A DNA stretch of 64,000 nt. It comes from Bathynomus jamesi. Lineage: Eukaryota > Arthropoda > Malacostraca > Isopoda > Cirolanidae. The stretch spans positions 1 through 64,000 of the forward strand of contig JAJOZX010001863.1 of assembly GCA_023014485.1 (NCBI GenBank), written 5' to 3'. Shown in pieces: positions 21,190-31,353 of this stretch. Under the pieces are notes generated by a model. That model worked only from the letters and a program-made list of their open reading frames with translations, was not told where the DNA came from and did no database searches. Each line of letters starts with the position of its first letter. The stretch's first letter is position 1. The translations under genes were made by a program, and so were the position numbers.

Positions 21190-21930
21190 TTTAGTTTGCT
21201 CACATGAGAGTATTCAGTACTTTGTCTAGCCTATTTTTAAACACATTCACACTTTGACTGGAAACAACCTCTGAGGGAAGTTGGTTCCAGATATTACTAT
21301 TTTATAGGAAAAGAAATTTCCGCAGACTGAGGTCCTAAATGTCTTTACACACTCAAATAGTGTGCAAGATTTCGTCTAACCTTTTCTTGAACTGATCCAC
21401 AGAGGAACTGTTCACAACTTCCGAAGGTAACCTGTTCCATGTGTCACAGATCTTATACGTAACGTAATTCCCACACACACTAGTCCTAAACCGTTTCAAA
21501 TCCAACTTCCAACCATTGTTGCGAGTTGGGTTATCATTTGAACTAAACATGCTCCTAAAATCGACATCTTTGAACCCGCGTCACGTAAGCGTCGATTGTA
21601 GCCCATATGCCTAACGAAAGGGATTAACTTTGTGGCATTTTTCGCCAGTTTCCAATCCACCTACCTACTTCCCCACCAATACCCAGCGCGCGCACTTCGG
21701 CCATTAGCCGGCGGTGAGGTACCTTATCAAAGGCCTTCTAATCAATCGCCCTACTCTTATCATACTCACTCAACATGACGTAGAAAAACTCGAGCATGAT
21801 GGTGAGACACGACCTATGCCGTCTAAACCCATGTTGGAGTCCCCAAGTAGCTTGTAGGAATCCAAATGGTCAACAATCCTACTCGCTATTATCCCCTCTA
21901 AATATTTACCTACAACTGAAGTTAAATGGT
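21190..21930 (-). pseudogene. LINE reverse transcriptase remnant (different family)
   Basis: The minus strand, from 21925 downwards, gives LTSVVGKYLEGIIASRIVDHL, then AFDKVPHR-like sequence near 21740 in shifted frames. The C-terminal block is NNGWKLDLKRFRTS, TWNRLPSEVVNSSSVDQFKK ending at the stop at 21353. This order (SVVGK..E, KAFDKVP, NGxKLxxKRFxT, WNxLPxxVV) is the usual C-terminal half of CR1/Jockey-group ORF2 proteins. The FADD segment is missing and there are many frame breaks. 21190-21350 repeats similar C-terminal wording (FLWNQLPSEVVSSQSVNVF), suggesting a duplicated or second copy. Confidence 0.75.
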
Positions 21931-21934
21931 GTTA

Positions 21935-22310
21935 TTTATAGAGGTTCCAAGCCTCTCTTCCCACGCATGAGATAGCAGTAGCGTCCTAATCGTAACAGTA
22001 GAGAAAAAGACAATACTAAAAGTTTTTTTTTTTTTTTGCAGTCAGAGGAGAACATCCCTAACCTAAGCTAAAAGGACAGAGTGGGGGGAAGGGGTCCTAG
22101 TAACCCACGGGACAGGTTTGTACAACAGACTTCACCCGCCCTCCCGAAAGAGAGAGAACCTAAAGGAATTGGCAGCCAATTTCTCTAGAATCCCACGACT
22201 CGGGACCGGAGGGCTGTCACACCCCAAGTATAAAGTTTACAACACCCAGAAGGAACGTGCATAACCTTTATACCCCCTGCGGAGTGGCGAACCGCCCGGG
22301 AATCGAACCC
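21935..22310. other. Spacer with possible SINE fragment at its end
   Basis: Poly-T near 22023. At 22275-22310 the plus strand has GGAGTGGCGAACCGCCCGGG and AATCGAACCC, a box B in minus orientation, suggesting a short SINE tail. Otherwise unrecognised. Confidence 0.35.
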
Positions 22311-22379
22311 AAGAGAAGAGAGAGAAGAGAGAGAAGAGAGAGAAGAAGAGAGAGAAGAAGAGAGAGAAGAAGAGAGAGA

Positions 22380-22462
<83 letters not shown>
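22311..22462. repeat. Imperfect (GA)n / AGAGAAG array
   Basis: Interrupted AGAGAGAAG units passing into (GA)n. Creates long Arg/Glu frames that are not genes. Confidence 0.95.
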
Positions 22463-22589
22463 CTTAATGACCAAATTAAAAATAAATGTCAATAATCCAT
22501 TTACCATTTATATGTTCTACTTTAAAATTATTGTAATAATAATTGTAATATTTATTTTTATCAGTAAAGAGTATCTGTCTTTACAGAGT

Positions 22590-22598
22590 ATTTATCTA

Positions 22599-22638
<40 letters not shown>

Positions 22639-22640
22639 AG
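22590..22640. repeat. (TATC)n microsatellite
   Basis: About 11 TATC units. Confidence 0.95.
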
Positions 22641-22915
22641 ACATCGTCAGTAGAACGAAGAAGGAATTGTGTTTTCCACAGTTCATGTAAGCTATACTTT
22701 TGTTCATCCTTAAAATGCAATTTCGGAGCAACAAACTTACGTCCCATTTTTCAAGCTCAGTTTTGTGATACTCACAAATGCATCTGTTTCCTGTTTATAC
22801 AAAAAAAAAAAGAGTTTTTTATTAAATAAAAGAATTCTTTAAATAAAATCCACTATTTACTTTGTAAAAGAGTCATTTTAAAAAAGAAATTAGTTCTATT
22901 TCTTTGTCATATATA

Positions 22916-23142
22916 CAGGGTGTATATATGAAAATGTATGTGTAGGAAATTGTATTTTAAATTAAATTTACAAAAGTAATGGCTCCGAAGCATATTAGCC
23001 ATTGCGTGTCAGTCTACCCGCAAAAAAAAAAAAGTCCCAAAACAAGACATCAATTTGAACATTTGTTTTAGTTGTAACGGATTACTTTTGTAAATTTAAT
23101 GTAAAACATTTTCCTATGAGAACGAACTTATGGGACACCCTG
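22916..23142. mobile_element. Mariner-type MITE (227 bp)
   Basis: Ends CAGGGTGT with TA on both sides. Arms of roughly 65 bases are imperfectly complementary, sharing TTAAATTTACAAAAGTAAT next to the loop. No coding sequence. Confidence 0.75.
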
Positions 23143-23306
23143 TATATGTATGTGTTTACGTTTAAACTTTTGAAATATTTTTTTCGTCTACGCTTTGTTT
23201 CCGCATATTCTAAATCATTATATTTCTTTCTCTATTTAAGATTTTACTATTTGTTCACATTTGTCAACTTTTCTAAACTTCATTACATCCCCTTCATGCT
23301 CCATAC

Positions 23307-23901
23307 CAGCGGTTCTTAACCTTTGTGGAACTGGACCCCTCAACGGTCAACCTTCAACCCGTGGCGCCCTCCTGAACCCCAAAGAATAAAAGTTTTTCAA
23401 CGATTCAAGTTTCATTGTTTTTAATGCCTTTCTGGATTGGATAAATAAACAAACAAAAACAACAAAAACCCTGTATTTGTAAAAGAATGCAATATTTTCA
23501 CAAGATCGATCGTATTTCACCCATAATCTTAATCAATGGAAATGTTGGCGTTGCTTCTTCCCCACAAGCATTTGAATCCTTGGTGCTGTCGTCGAAGAAA
23601 GAGCACACCGCGTGTCGCTCTCAAAATTCAGCTTGTTTCGACACTGGGTCTTCACAGCAACAACCGTTGCAAAGCCTGCCTCACAAAGGTATGTAGTAGA
23701 AAAAGGAACGATCACTCGCAATGCTCGCTGACTAAGTTTTGGGTAAACAGGTAAATATTTCACCCAAAACTTTTCCAAATTAAATTGCGAATTTATTTAA
23801 TTGGGAATATATATTCTGAGTCAGAGATGAATTGACCACTTTCGCCAAGCTTTCGCGTCCTTCCTGGAAAATCGAAACGCCCCCCAGATTAAGAACTGCT
23901 G
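23307..23901 (-). mobile_element. hAT deletion derivative with 8-bp target duplication
   Basis: Termini CAGCGGTTCTTAACC and CAGCAGTTCTTAATC (inverted) are flanked by CTCCATAC (23299-23306) and CTCTATAC (23902-23909), an 8-bp duplication with one mismatch. On the minus strand (23778-23533) a transposase C-terminus remains: EKFWVKYLPVYP, LSQRALRVIVPFSTTYLCEA, GFATVVAVKTQCRN, LNFESDTRCALS, PRIQMLVGKKQ. PFSTTYLCE.GF is the hAT dimerisation-domain signature of ZBED5-like transposases. The rest of the enzyme is missing, so the copy is non-autonomous. Confidence 0.9.
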
Positions 23902-23909
23902 CTCTATAC

Positions 23910-24355
23910 TTTTTAATATTTTCCCCCCTCCTTTATCGCTGCCTGCAAGTAGACTAACCCCATCTTCCCCGCTTCATGCGTACCTTCTATGCCTGCTTTT
24001 TATTTCTCGGGTGCTTTACCGACTCAGCACCCCCGTTGAGGACTTACCCTTCAGACTTCTCCTCATAATATACGTATATCAACTTCTGATCTACGTAACA
24101 TCTTCTTTGAATCAAACGCGTACTTCAAACTTTGCGTAGTTCTTTACGCGTTCCCCGTCCGCCATTCCCCGTCCGCCATTCATGTTTGACTAATTACGAA
24201 CAACTCAAAATCCAGAATTTCTCCACTTCACCTGAAATTCAGTTGAGATATTCTAAACAAACAAAAAAAAGCAAAAAAAATTATTTTCTCTTGGATTAGA
24301 AAGAATTAAAATATATTCAACTGTCATATTTCTTTACTAGGAATTAAGAAGAATG
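23910..24355. other. Spacer
   Basis: Contains a 14-bp duplication (CCCCGTCCGCCATT) at 24157-24181. No element recognised. Confidence 0.45.
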
Positions 24356-24357
<2 letters not shown>

Positions 24358-24420
<63 letters not shown>

Positions 24421-24440
24421 ATATATATATATATATATAT
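24358..24440. repeat. (CT)n-(TA)n compound microsatellite
   Basis: (CT) about 30 units then (TA) about 10 units. Confidence 0.95.
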
Positions 24441-24643
24441 GGGATGAATTTCACAATTGAACACGTGAAATGAATGAATGATGTAAATCCACAAGGAAAA
24501 AGAAAAATTATTCCAAGGCCTTTCGTGTATTCAGAAGTAGGCCCTACACCTCGTCAGGGAATGACGATTCCCTGACGAGGTGTACTGCTGAATACGAAAG
24601 GCCTTGGAATCATTTTTCCTTTTCCTTGTGGATTTACATCATA
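24441..24643. repeat. Hairpin element, family 3 (copy 1)
   Basis: GGGATGAATTTCACAATTGA and ACACGTGAAATGAATG lead into an inverted repeat from 24479 to 24643. Both arms carry GGCCTTTCGTGTATTCAG-type sequence. The core is CTGACGA-G-GTGTA...TACAC-GAAAGG. The adjoining left flank is a (TA)n tract. Same family as 59241-59414. Confidence 0.88.
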
Positions 24644-24734
24644 CATATGAAATATGTCGCTCCTACCTGGCAATAAGCGATGCACATTTGAAATGCCATT
24701 TTCATGATAACATCCGTATGGGCTACCCTGTGTA

Positions 24735-26113
24735 AAAGGGTGTCAGGAAATGATTGCCCCCCCCTGTGCAGAAGAAACTGAAAGGAATAGAAAAAAACAG
24801 ATAAAACCACGCGAAAGAGCGTTTAATTTTGAATAAAAAATACTTGTTTTAATATCGGGTGTTGCCCCCATTTGCAGCTCTGACGGCCATTAATCGACGG
24901 GGGTATGATCCCAGAAGTGTCTCAAAGAGATCGGTATCATGACTCATTTCTTCAAGGACTTCGTTGATCTTTGCAGTCATAATTTCTGTTGAATACCGAT
25001 TCTGAATGGGTTGTTCCAGCATTAAGGACTCCACCCGATCCTTCATGATGGATCCGACATGTTCACAGACATTAAGATCGGGAGAATTGCCAGGCCATTC
25101 ATTTTTCCGAAAAAATCAATGTTATTGTCCTTAAGCAGTTGTTGAGTCGCAAGTGCTTTCATACAGGGGGCTTTGTCGTGAAGAAAGGTTGCCTGTTCAA
25201 CATCCAAAACACACTCGGGGTCTTTCAAAAACGAAATTACATGTTGGGCTAAAATTACATTTCGAAAATAAGGCCCATCCCAACTGGTTCCTCTTGGTTT
25301 GATAACCCAGATGAGCTTCTGAATAGAGAACATAATGAAAACACCCACACATGCTGGATTTTTTACTATTTCTCGATACTTCTGGTCGTCTGGGACTTCA
25401 TCAGGAGTTGTTGCCCAAACCCGATCATTCTGAAAATTTGGTTTTCTGGAGACATAAACGAAGAATTCATCGCTGACAACCAAGTGAAGGAAATCGTCTT
25501 CCGTCCATTCCTCAAGATAATCACAAAATCATAGCCGATCTTCAATATTAAGATCACTCTTCCGTGGCTTAGCTATTTCATGCCAAGCACTCAAGCCTTG
25601 GCGAACTCGAAATTGATGCACAAGTTGCCGATTGACTATCTTACCACGACGGATAAGTATCTCTTTCGCTACCTCAGAGCAGCTCTTCTTTCGGCGCCGT
25701 GATGCAGCAAGCACAATGTCTTTCGATTCTTGAGATAATTTCTCCGGTCTTCCTCCTCGAAATTCTGTTTCACAATCTTCAGGATTCTTATTCCAATTCC
25801 TTTTGACAAAGTCTTCTGATCTTTTTAATCTCTCAGCCACCCAGTGTCGAGTTATGAAAGTTGCACCAGCTTCCTTTGCTTCACGAAATGTGACAGCTCG
25901 AATGCGGTCAAGAACTCGCTTTTTCTCTGAATCGTTCAAAATAGATGATGCCATGGTTTCTGTGGGGAAAAAAATGGTAAGAATTAAAATCACAGGAATA
26001 GAATATAATGGTTTTTATTCAGATTTTAACGCTCTTTCAAGTGGTCTCGCCGGTTTTTATCTATCTCTTCTAGTTTTTGCTCTACAGGGGGGGCAATCAT
26101 TTCCTGACACCCG
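24735..26113 (-). mobile_element. DD37E-type Tc1/mariner transposon (about 1.38 kb)
   Basis: Inverted ends share GGGTGTCAGGAAATGATTGC and the following C-run. TA sits next to the right end (26114), while the left tip is slightly altered (TAAAAGGGTG). The single internal gene fills nearly the whole element on the minus strand. The length and gene order suit a complete, recently inactivated transposon. Confidence 0.88.
24849..25954 (-). pseudogene. DD37E transposase with one nonsense codon and one frameshift
   Basis: Start chosen at the ATG at 25954 (MASSILND), the most upstream plausible ATG inside the element. The N-terminal half has a helix-turn-helix-like region (TFITRHWVAERLKRSEDFVKR, then GGRPEKLSQESKDIV). 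Catalytic residues are D in VVSDEFFVYV (near 25465), D in FLHDKAPCMKA (near 25185) and E in SPDLNVCEH (near 25060). Thirty-seven residues separate the second D and the E, counted after correcting one frame slip. An in-frame TGA at 25531-25529 interrupts between EDRL and FCDYLEEW. A one-base loss in the A-run near 25108 shifts the frame before NEWPGNSPDLN. Otherwise the protein is continuous to GGNTRY and the stop at 24849. DD37E elements are known from mosquitoes and other arthropods. Confidence 0.85.
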
Positions 26114-26162
26114 TATATATACCCCCTTCATACAGAGAAAGAGTTACAAGTGTGTGTGTGTG

Positions 26163-26605
26163 CAGGGGCGGATCCAGGAATTTAAGCAGAGGGGGGTCCA
26201 GTCTTGGTGGGGCTCGTTACTGATATGTCCTCGGCCGAAGGGCGAGGACGCGCGAGCGAAGCGAGCGCCAGGGGGAGTGCCCCCCCCTCGGTAGGAAATT
26301 TTCATATTTGAAGATAGCTTTAGATGGATTTGAAGTATATTCCCGTTATCAAAATCCTGCTTGTTCACACACCCAGGCCAGGTCTGAAATGTCTCAGGAT
26401 CCGACATAAACTTTTTTTTCTTTATTCTTTTTAAGGAAATTAATTTTGTGGCAACCGGGATACATGTACCTTAAGCCATTTTAAGTCTTCAGGTCTTATT
26501 TTTCATATATAGGAGCAAACAAACGCAATCGAAAAATCGTTGGTCACCGTGAGCAGGGGGGGGTCCGGACCCCCTCGACCCCCCCCCCCCCCTGATCCGC
26601 GCCTG
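26163..26605. mobile_element. MITE inserted in a (GT)n tract
   Basis: Ends CAGGGGCGGATCCAGG and, inverted, CAGGCGCGGATCAGG, with GT repeats on both sides (26151-26162 and 26606-26620), so any target duplication is hidden in the repeat. C-runs and G-runs flank each subterminal part. No transposase. The tips resemble hAT-like non-autonomous elements common in invertebrates; the superfamily is tentative. Confidence 0.7.
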
Positions 26606-26639
26606 GTGTGTGTGTGTGTGTTGTCTACAGACAAACTGC

Positions 26640-26970
26640 AATTTATAACTTGCATGCACAAAGAATTGGTACGAAATCAAATGTAAACATTGAAAAAAAA
26701 AATGGCAGTTAATTTTTCGATCGATTCCAATAAAAGAAACTCGAACTTCACCTTTTTAATTAAGTGAACATTGCGAAGTTACACGACGAAGTAAAAAGTG
26801 TATAAATGTACTCTTGGCAATGACACATTTTGTATAAAGAAAAACCAAACGCGTCGCGAGTAAATCATGGTCCACGCACATCTTTGTATACACGCCAAAA
26901 ACCTACATGCCAATAACGTACATGAAGGCAGTTAGTGAGAACCACAAACACGAGAAATAACTTATACAGT

Positions 26971-26974
<4 letters not shown>
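26640..26974. other. Spacer
   Basis: No element recognised. Confidence 0.45.

Positions 26975-27018
<44 letters not shown>
26975..27018. repeat. (TA)n microsatellite
   Basis: About 21 TA units directly before the next element's target duplication. Confidence 0.95.
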
Positions 27019-27020
<2 letters not shown>

Positions 27021-27025
27021 CATTC

Positions 27026-27543
27026 GGATCAATCCCAGAATAGGCACCTGAAATCATTTTTAGGTGCTTAATCTGGGATTGAGGCAAAACACAGGTGCTT
27101 AATCTGGGATTGAGGCAAAACACAGGTGCTTAATCTGGGATTGAAGAGAAAAAAATATAAACAGTTTTTAGAGATATAATTTCATTGTTTTTATCAATAT
27201 TTGAAAAAATCAACTCTAACCTAACCTAACCTAACCTAACCTATATCTATACCAATTTATGTGGCAAGATAGATTTGCTTCAGATGGATTCAGAAACATT
27301 CGGGCTCATATTGCAGGAATTTATAATATCTAAAATTTTTCTTTATTCATTAAACCACTTTAAACCTTTTATAACTTTGCCTTTATTACATTTGTAATAA
27401 ACTTTGTATAAACAATAAATTTTGTAATCATCGGGTTTTTTTTTATTTAATTCCTTGCAAGGTGCCTATTCTGGGATTGAGGTTGAACGCAGGTGCTTCA
27501 TCTGGGATTGAGGTACATCAGGTGCCTATTCTGGGATTGACCC
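27026..27543. mobile_element. Non-autonomous TIR element with perfect 8-bp target duplication and subterminal repeats
   Basis: Flanked by TTACATTC at 27018-27025 and 27544-27551. TIRs are GG(A/G)TCAATCCCAGAATAGG extended by CACCTGA. Inside each end the motif AGGTGC(T/C)T(A/C)(A/T)TCTGGGATTGA recurs: direct copies at 27062, 27093, 27124, 27460, 27491 and 27520 and one inverted at the left tip. The centre is AT-rich and holds a run of five CTAAC units (27215-27242). No protein. An 8-bp duplication fits hAT or P-type superfamilies. Confidence 0.9.
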
Positions 27544-27559
27544 TTACATTCAAGTATTT

Positions 27560-28052
27560 TAATAGATCTTTATACATGTGTACGCAAAGGTTGAATTTTT
27601 GCATACCTGCCAATGGACGTACACGTTTTTATCACGTGTGTGTAATTCACAAACGTGTTCAAGTTTTTATTATAGAAATTAATCAAATTTCATTAACTGA
27701 TCGGACATTGTGTGTATTAATTTAAGAGGTTTCGTGCCACTAAAAGACATTGTTTACACGGACGCCTTTATATAAATACGAAGAAATAGTTCTTACACAC
27801 ACACACACACACGTTTGGCTACTTTACAAAACCGCGACATTTAACCTAATCTAGATAACCTAATTAACTTAATCTAACTTACCCTAACTTTTATTATATC
27901 TCCTTAACTCCTTTTTCGTGATATTTAATAATTTAAAAAAGTCTGAATATATATCGATATCATTAATGTCGCTACACGCAGATTCGTGTCCCCATAGCCT
28001 CTGTGTGTATCCTAAAGATCATCATAGAACACACACACACACACACACACAC

Positions 28053-28083
<31 letters not shown>

Positions 28084-28480
28084 GTGTGATAACGGTGGTA
28101 ATAAAGAACCGTTTGTTTTAAGTTACCCCCAACAAAGGTAAGTATTTTATGGAGGATTAAGCAAATTGCCTCTGGTGTCTTTCGTTCCGCGTTGACAAGT
28201 GTCAGACGGACCTTGAGGTCGACGCTCTCTTGCAGTGTAGCGGTGTGTAGATCAGATAGGAATGCGGTATAATTAGATGCTGGAAAAGGGATCTTTGACC
28301 AAATTGTTCTTAAAGCAGTAATCGCCTACGCAACTCTGTATTATAATGAATAAGGTACACTTGTGTTTTCATAGGCTCTAGATCGCGTATGTTTGTTGAA
28401 AACTTGAAACGCATCAACTTTACTTCATGTAGATCCTCCATAATAGTTATAATGTGGTTATGTGGTAGTACCCCTTCCAG
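27560..28480. other. Spacer with (AC)n and (TA)n tracts
   Basis: (AC) near 27797-27812 and 28030-28052, and (TA) at 28055-28083. TAACC-like units near 27840-27890. No gene recognised. Confidence 0.5.
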
Positions 28481-28485
28481 AAGAC

Positions 28486-28590
28486 TGGCGAAGTTAAGAT
28501 AGTAGTTGGATAGGGTGGTCGTCCTCCGCGTCCAGATGATGCGGGGACCCGTAGTTCGGATTCCACGATAAACTATAGGTCCCTTTATAA
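28486..28590 (+). repeat. Possible 5S-headed SINE fragment (copy 1)
   Basis: GGCGAAGTTAAG and GTTGGATAGGGTGG resemble a decayed 5S rRNA internal promoter region. They are followed by TCCTCCGCGT..AGATGATG, as in the clearer copies at 38921 and 39785, and by GTAGTTCGGATTCCACG, as in SINE module A. Confidence 0.5.
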
Positions 28591-28599
28591 CATTAGACG

Positions 28600-28805
28600 C
28601 CCACACACAAAACCAGATTGACTCGAGTTGAAATATTTTTTGCTTATCCAGTTCAGAGTCGTGTTGATACACTTAAAAAAAAAAAACTCTGTATGAGGCA
28701 GTTCAAAGAATCATGGGGGTTATCAGTTATTAAATATTTAAATATTTCAGATTAATAAAATAAACTATGACTAACTTAAAATTCCTCAGTATGAGTTACT
28801 TATGA
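28600..28805. other. Spacer
   Basis: Nothing recognised. Confidence 0.4.
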
Positions 28806-28808
28806 CAC

Positions 28809-28923
28809 CAGTGATGTAGGACTCGAGACGAGACCGGTCTCGAGACCTTTTTTCCTGGTTTCGGTCTCGGGTACTTAGGTCGCGTCCTCGGTCTCGGCCA
28901 TGGTGGTCTCGACTACATCACTG
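28809..28923. repeat. Short MITE with GGTCTCG subterminal repeats
   Basis: Tips CAGTGATGTAG(G) and, inverted, CAGTGATGTAGTCGAGACC. Interior made of CTCGAGAC/GGTCTCG repeats. A related right end ending CCATCACTG is at 29138-29201 in the same orientation. No clear target duplication. Confidence 0.6.
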
Positions 28924-29137
28924 TGATGTTCCTCAAGTGCAACGAACACTTAAGATCTTGTTTTAAGTAGGCAGTTATCTGCTGAAAAATGTCACAAACT
29001 ACGAATTTGTGAATAAATTATGAGTAAATTTTGCAATTGTTACTCCATAGCCGCTTTATACTCTTTATTCCTGAATGTGAAATACAAGAACTTAGGAATT
29101 AGGCATTACACAATATTGAATACATGCAAAAATTGCA

Positions 29138-29201
29138 TATGGTCTCGGTCTCGGGTGTTTAGGTCTCGGTCTCGGCTATGGTGGTCTCAACTCCATCACT
29201 G
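29138..29201. repeat. Truncated second copy of the GGTCTCG MITE
   Basis: GGTCTCGGTCTCGGGTGTTT and GGTGGTCTCAACTCCATCAC correspond to 28860-28923. The left half is missing. Confidence 0.55.
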
Positions 29202-29204
29202 CAC

Positions 29205-30170
29205 CACACGATTCATTTTGATTTTGAGTGTATTATGTGGAAACGTTGATATGAATTATAAAAAGGAGAGCGTTTATTACGTCGTAATCAATAAATATTC
29301 TGTGGTGGAAATGTCTCACTGTAAACCCTTTCCGTTTGAACTCCATAACAAATGAAGAAGAAATAAAATACTGGAGACGGTGAGAAGGGTATGTTCCCGG
29401 ACTTGAAAAAACAGTCCCTAATTCCTGATCAGTAATTTACACCAGTTTTCTAAACTGGGGATCTCCCGAAGGAACTGAATTTGAATGTTTACCTCATTAC
29501 CATCAAGCAAGTACAAGCAAGCACATACAGAGATGACTAAGAGAAGTAGTGCGGAGAAGTCATTTGTAAATAATTTTTTTCTTTCTTGTAACCTGAAGAA
29601 AGTAGGAAATTCTTTCTGCCAGAATATTCGCCTCTTGAAGGCGAAACTTATTACATTTTTTAATTCCGCTTACCCATCACCCTATACCCTTACTTTTAAT
29701 TAAATATGATTTTTTTTTTTTTATAAATATGTTTTTAGTTTTTTTTTTGTCTCCTTTTCCTTCTTTTAATCCTTTGTCACAATTTCTTTGTCAGCTAAAT
29801 TTCTTTCTTGTAACAATGTTACTAAGATACACGACTATTTGCACCTCTGAAAGAAGTACTCTTTTAGGATTTTATTGCCTTTGGTGGAAGGTGACACCCT
29901 TAAGAGTGGCTGACTAGTACGTTCACCGGAGAGGTACTTACAGATTGATGCAGGGTGTCTAGGCTCATTCTTCGTTTTGTTTCAGCGATTTGAGTATTTC
30001 TAAGGAAAGATCTTATAGATGACATTTGAAACGTCAGAAACATAGCTTTTTCTCTCGAGTTCAACTGTGGTGCGTCATTTATTATTTGTTCTTGTTTTGT
30101 CTGCTGCTGATTGGGATTGAGAGGGTAGTATTAATAGCTAGTTAACTTCCCTTAAAATATAATGATATTG
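29205..30170. other. Spacer
   Basis: Poly-T near 29710; short frames without motifs. Confidence 0.45.
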
Positions 30171-30172
30171 AA

Positions 30173-31350
30173 ATGAACAGAAAAGGAACTATGTTAGTGT
30201 TTTTGTCATCGATAAACACTCGACCAACCCTTATTCAAAGCGGACTGTACTCCAAAGTTTTGATCAGACTGGAGATGCATCTTCATATCAAAAGAAGAAA
30301 GTTAAAGGAATCAGGAACATACAAATTGGTGGCATTCCAGGTTGCAAAATCTAAAAAAAAAAATCACAATTGGGAAAGAGTTGATTAAGCCACATATCTT
30401 GGATGTTTTCAATGAAACTTTTGCTTCATGTTATGGGCCTAAAATAAACCAAATATCCACGCCAAACGACTTTATCAGCCCCAGGATTGACATACTGTCT
30501 GAGGACGTTGCAAAGCGGTTAACTGCGAAAACTTGGTTGTTTCAGTGGTATGCACACTAATTGGATGAATCAACAGATATCTTCAATCAGGCTATCCTGA
30601 TTGAGTATATACTACTTATTGATTATAGTTAGAAAGACCTGAAGAAAGCGCTACTGTGCTTCTTAGAATTAAAAATTGATTCGACATGTGAAAATATTTT
30701 CACTTCTAAAATAATCTAGAAACGGATTGCATTAGGATTTTTGTATTGGCGTTCGTTCAGATGGAGTGGCAGCCATGACAGGCTGAAAGTCTAATGTTTC
30801 AAAAGTATCGTTATTACACATTATTTTTACATTAGCAACAATTTGCTCCACACAGAAAACAAATACTTCCCGCAGACTTCTTCTATACATAGAAATAGTC
30901 TCTCTTCTATTATTTCAAATCACTCAAAAAAACAAAGTTTTGAAGGCCATTTCTTCTATCTAAAGAAGTTATGTATCATTAAAAGAAGTTGTTATATCAT
31001 CTGACAAGAAACTTTGATACCCAAAAGAAGGAAAAATTTCCCCTCGAATGCACCCTCAGGAAGATATTATAAGTTCTAAATTCAGAAGGTTTTATTTTGA
31101 GTGAAAAGAAATTACTCCAGAACTGCCTGAATTAATAGCATGTCAGGAATTTTTTTGTTTTTTGTGAAGAGGTGGGATCAAATCATGCATACAGAGATCC
31201 GTTGGCTTTCACGTTGGCGTAACTTGTGAAAAAGTTGACATTCACAGAAGAGGATAAACTCATCGCGTTGTCTTGCGATTCTGCACTTAGTCCATTTTCC
31301 GAAGTAATCTCGTCTTGCATTCTGAACTGGTTTGAAGAACGAGGGGCGAA
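30173..31350 (+). pseudogene. Degenerate hAT (ZBED5-like) transposase
   Basis: The plus strand contains, in several frames, YKLVAFQVAKSKK, IGKELIKPHILDVFNETF, SPRIDILSEDVAKRL, FQWYAHQLDESTDIFNQ, VRSDGVAAMTG, EVVISSDKKL-type sequence, and C-terminal pieces to about 31340. The order and wording match ZBED5/SCAND3-like hAT transposases (LVAKxKKPxTIGE..KP, SRRIxDMSxD, FSLQLDESTDV, CTDGAPAM). Many stops; the catalytic Asp in DES and the TDGA-type Asp are traceable but the enzyme is dead. It is truncated at its 3' side where the mariner element at 31354 begins; I could not follow the hAT sequence beyond 32140. Confidence 0.75.
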
Positions 31351-31353
31351 ATA

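Noticed and set aside
22257..22829. 190-codon Arg/Glu-rich frame
   Set aside because: Translation of the (GA)n array and flanking AT-rich DNA.
27215..27242. Telomere or chromosome-fusion scar
   Set aside because: Only about five CTAAC units, inside a transposon with its own target duplication.
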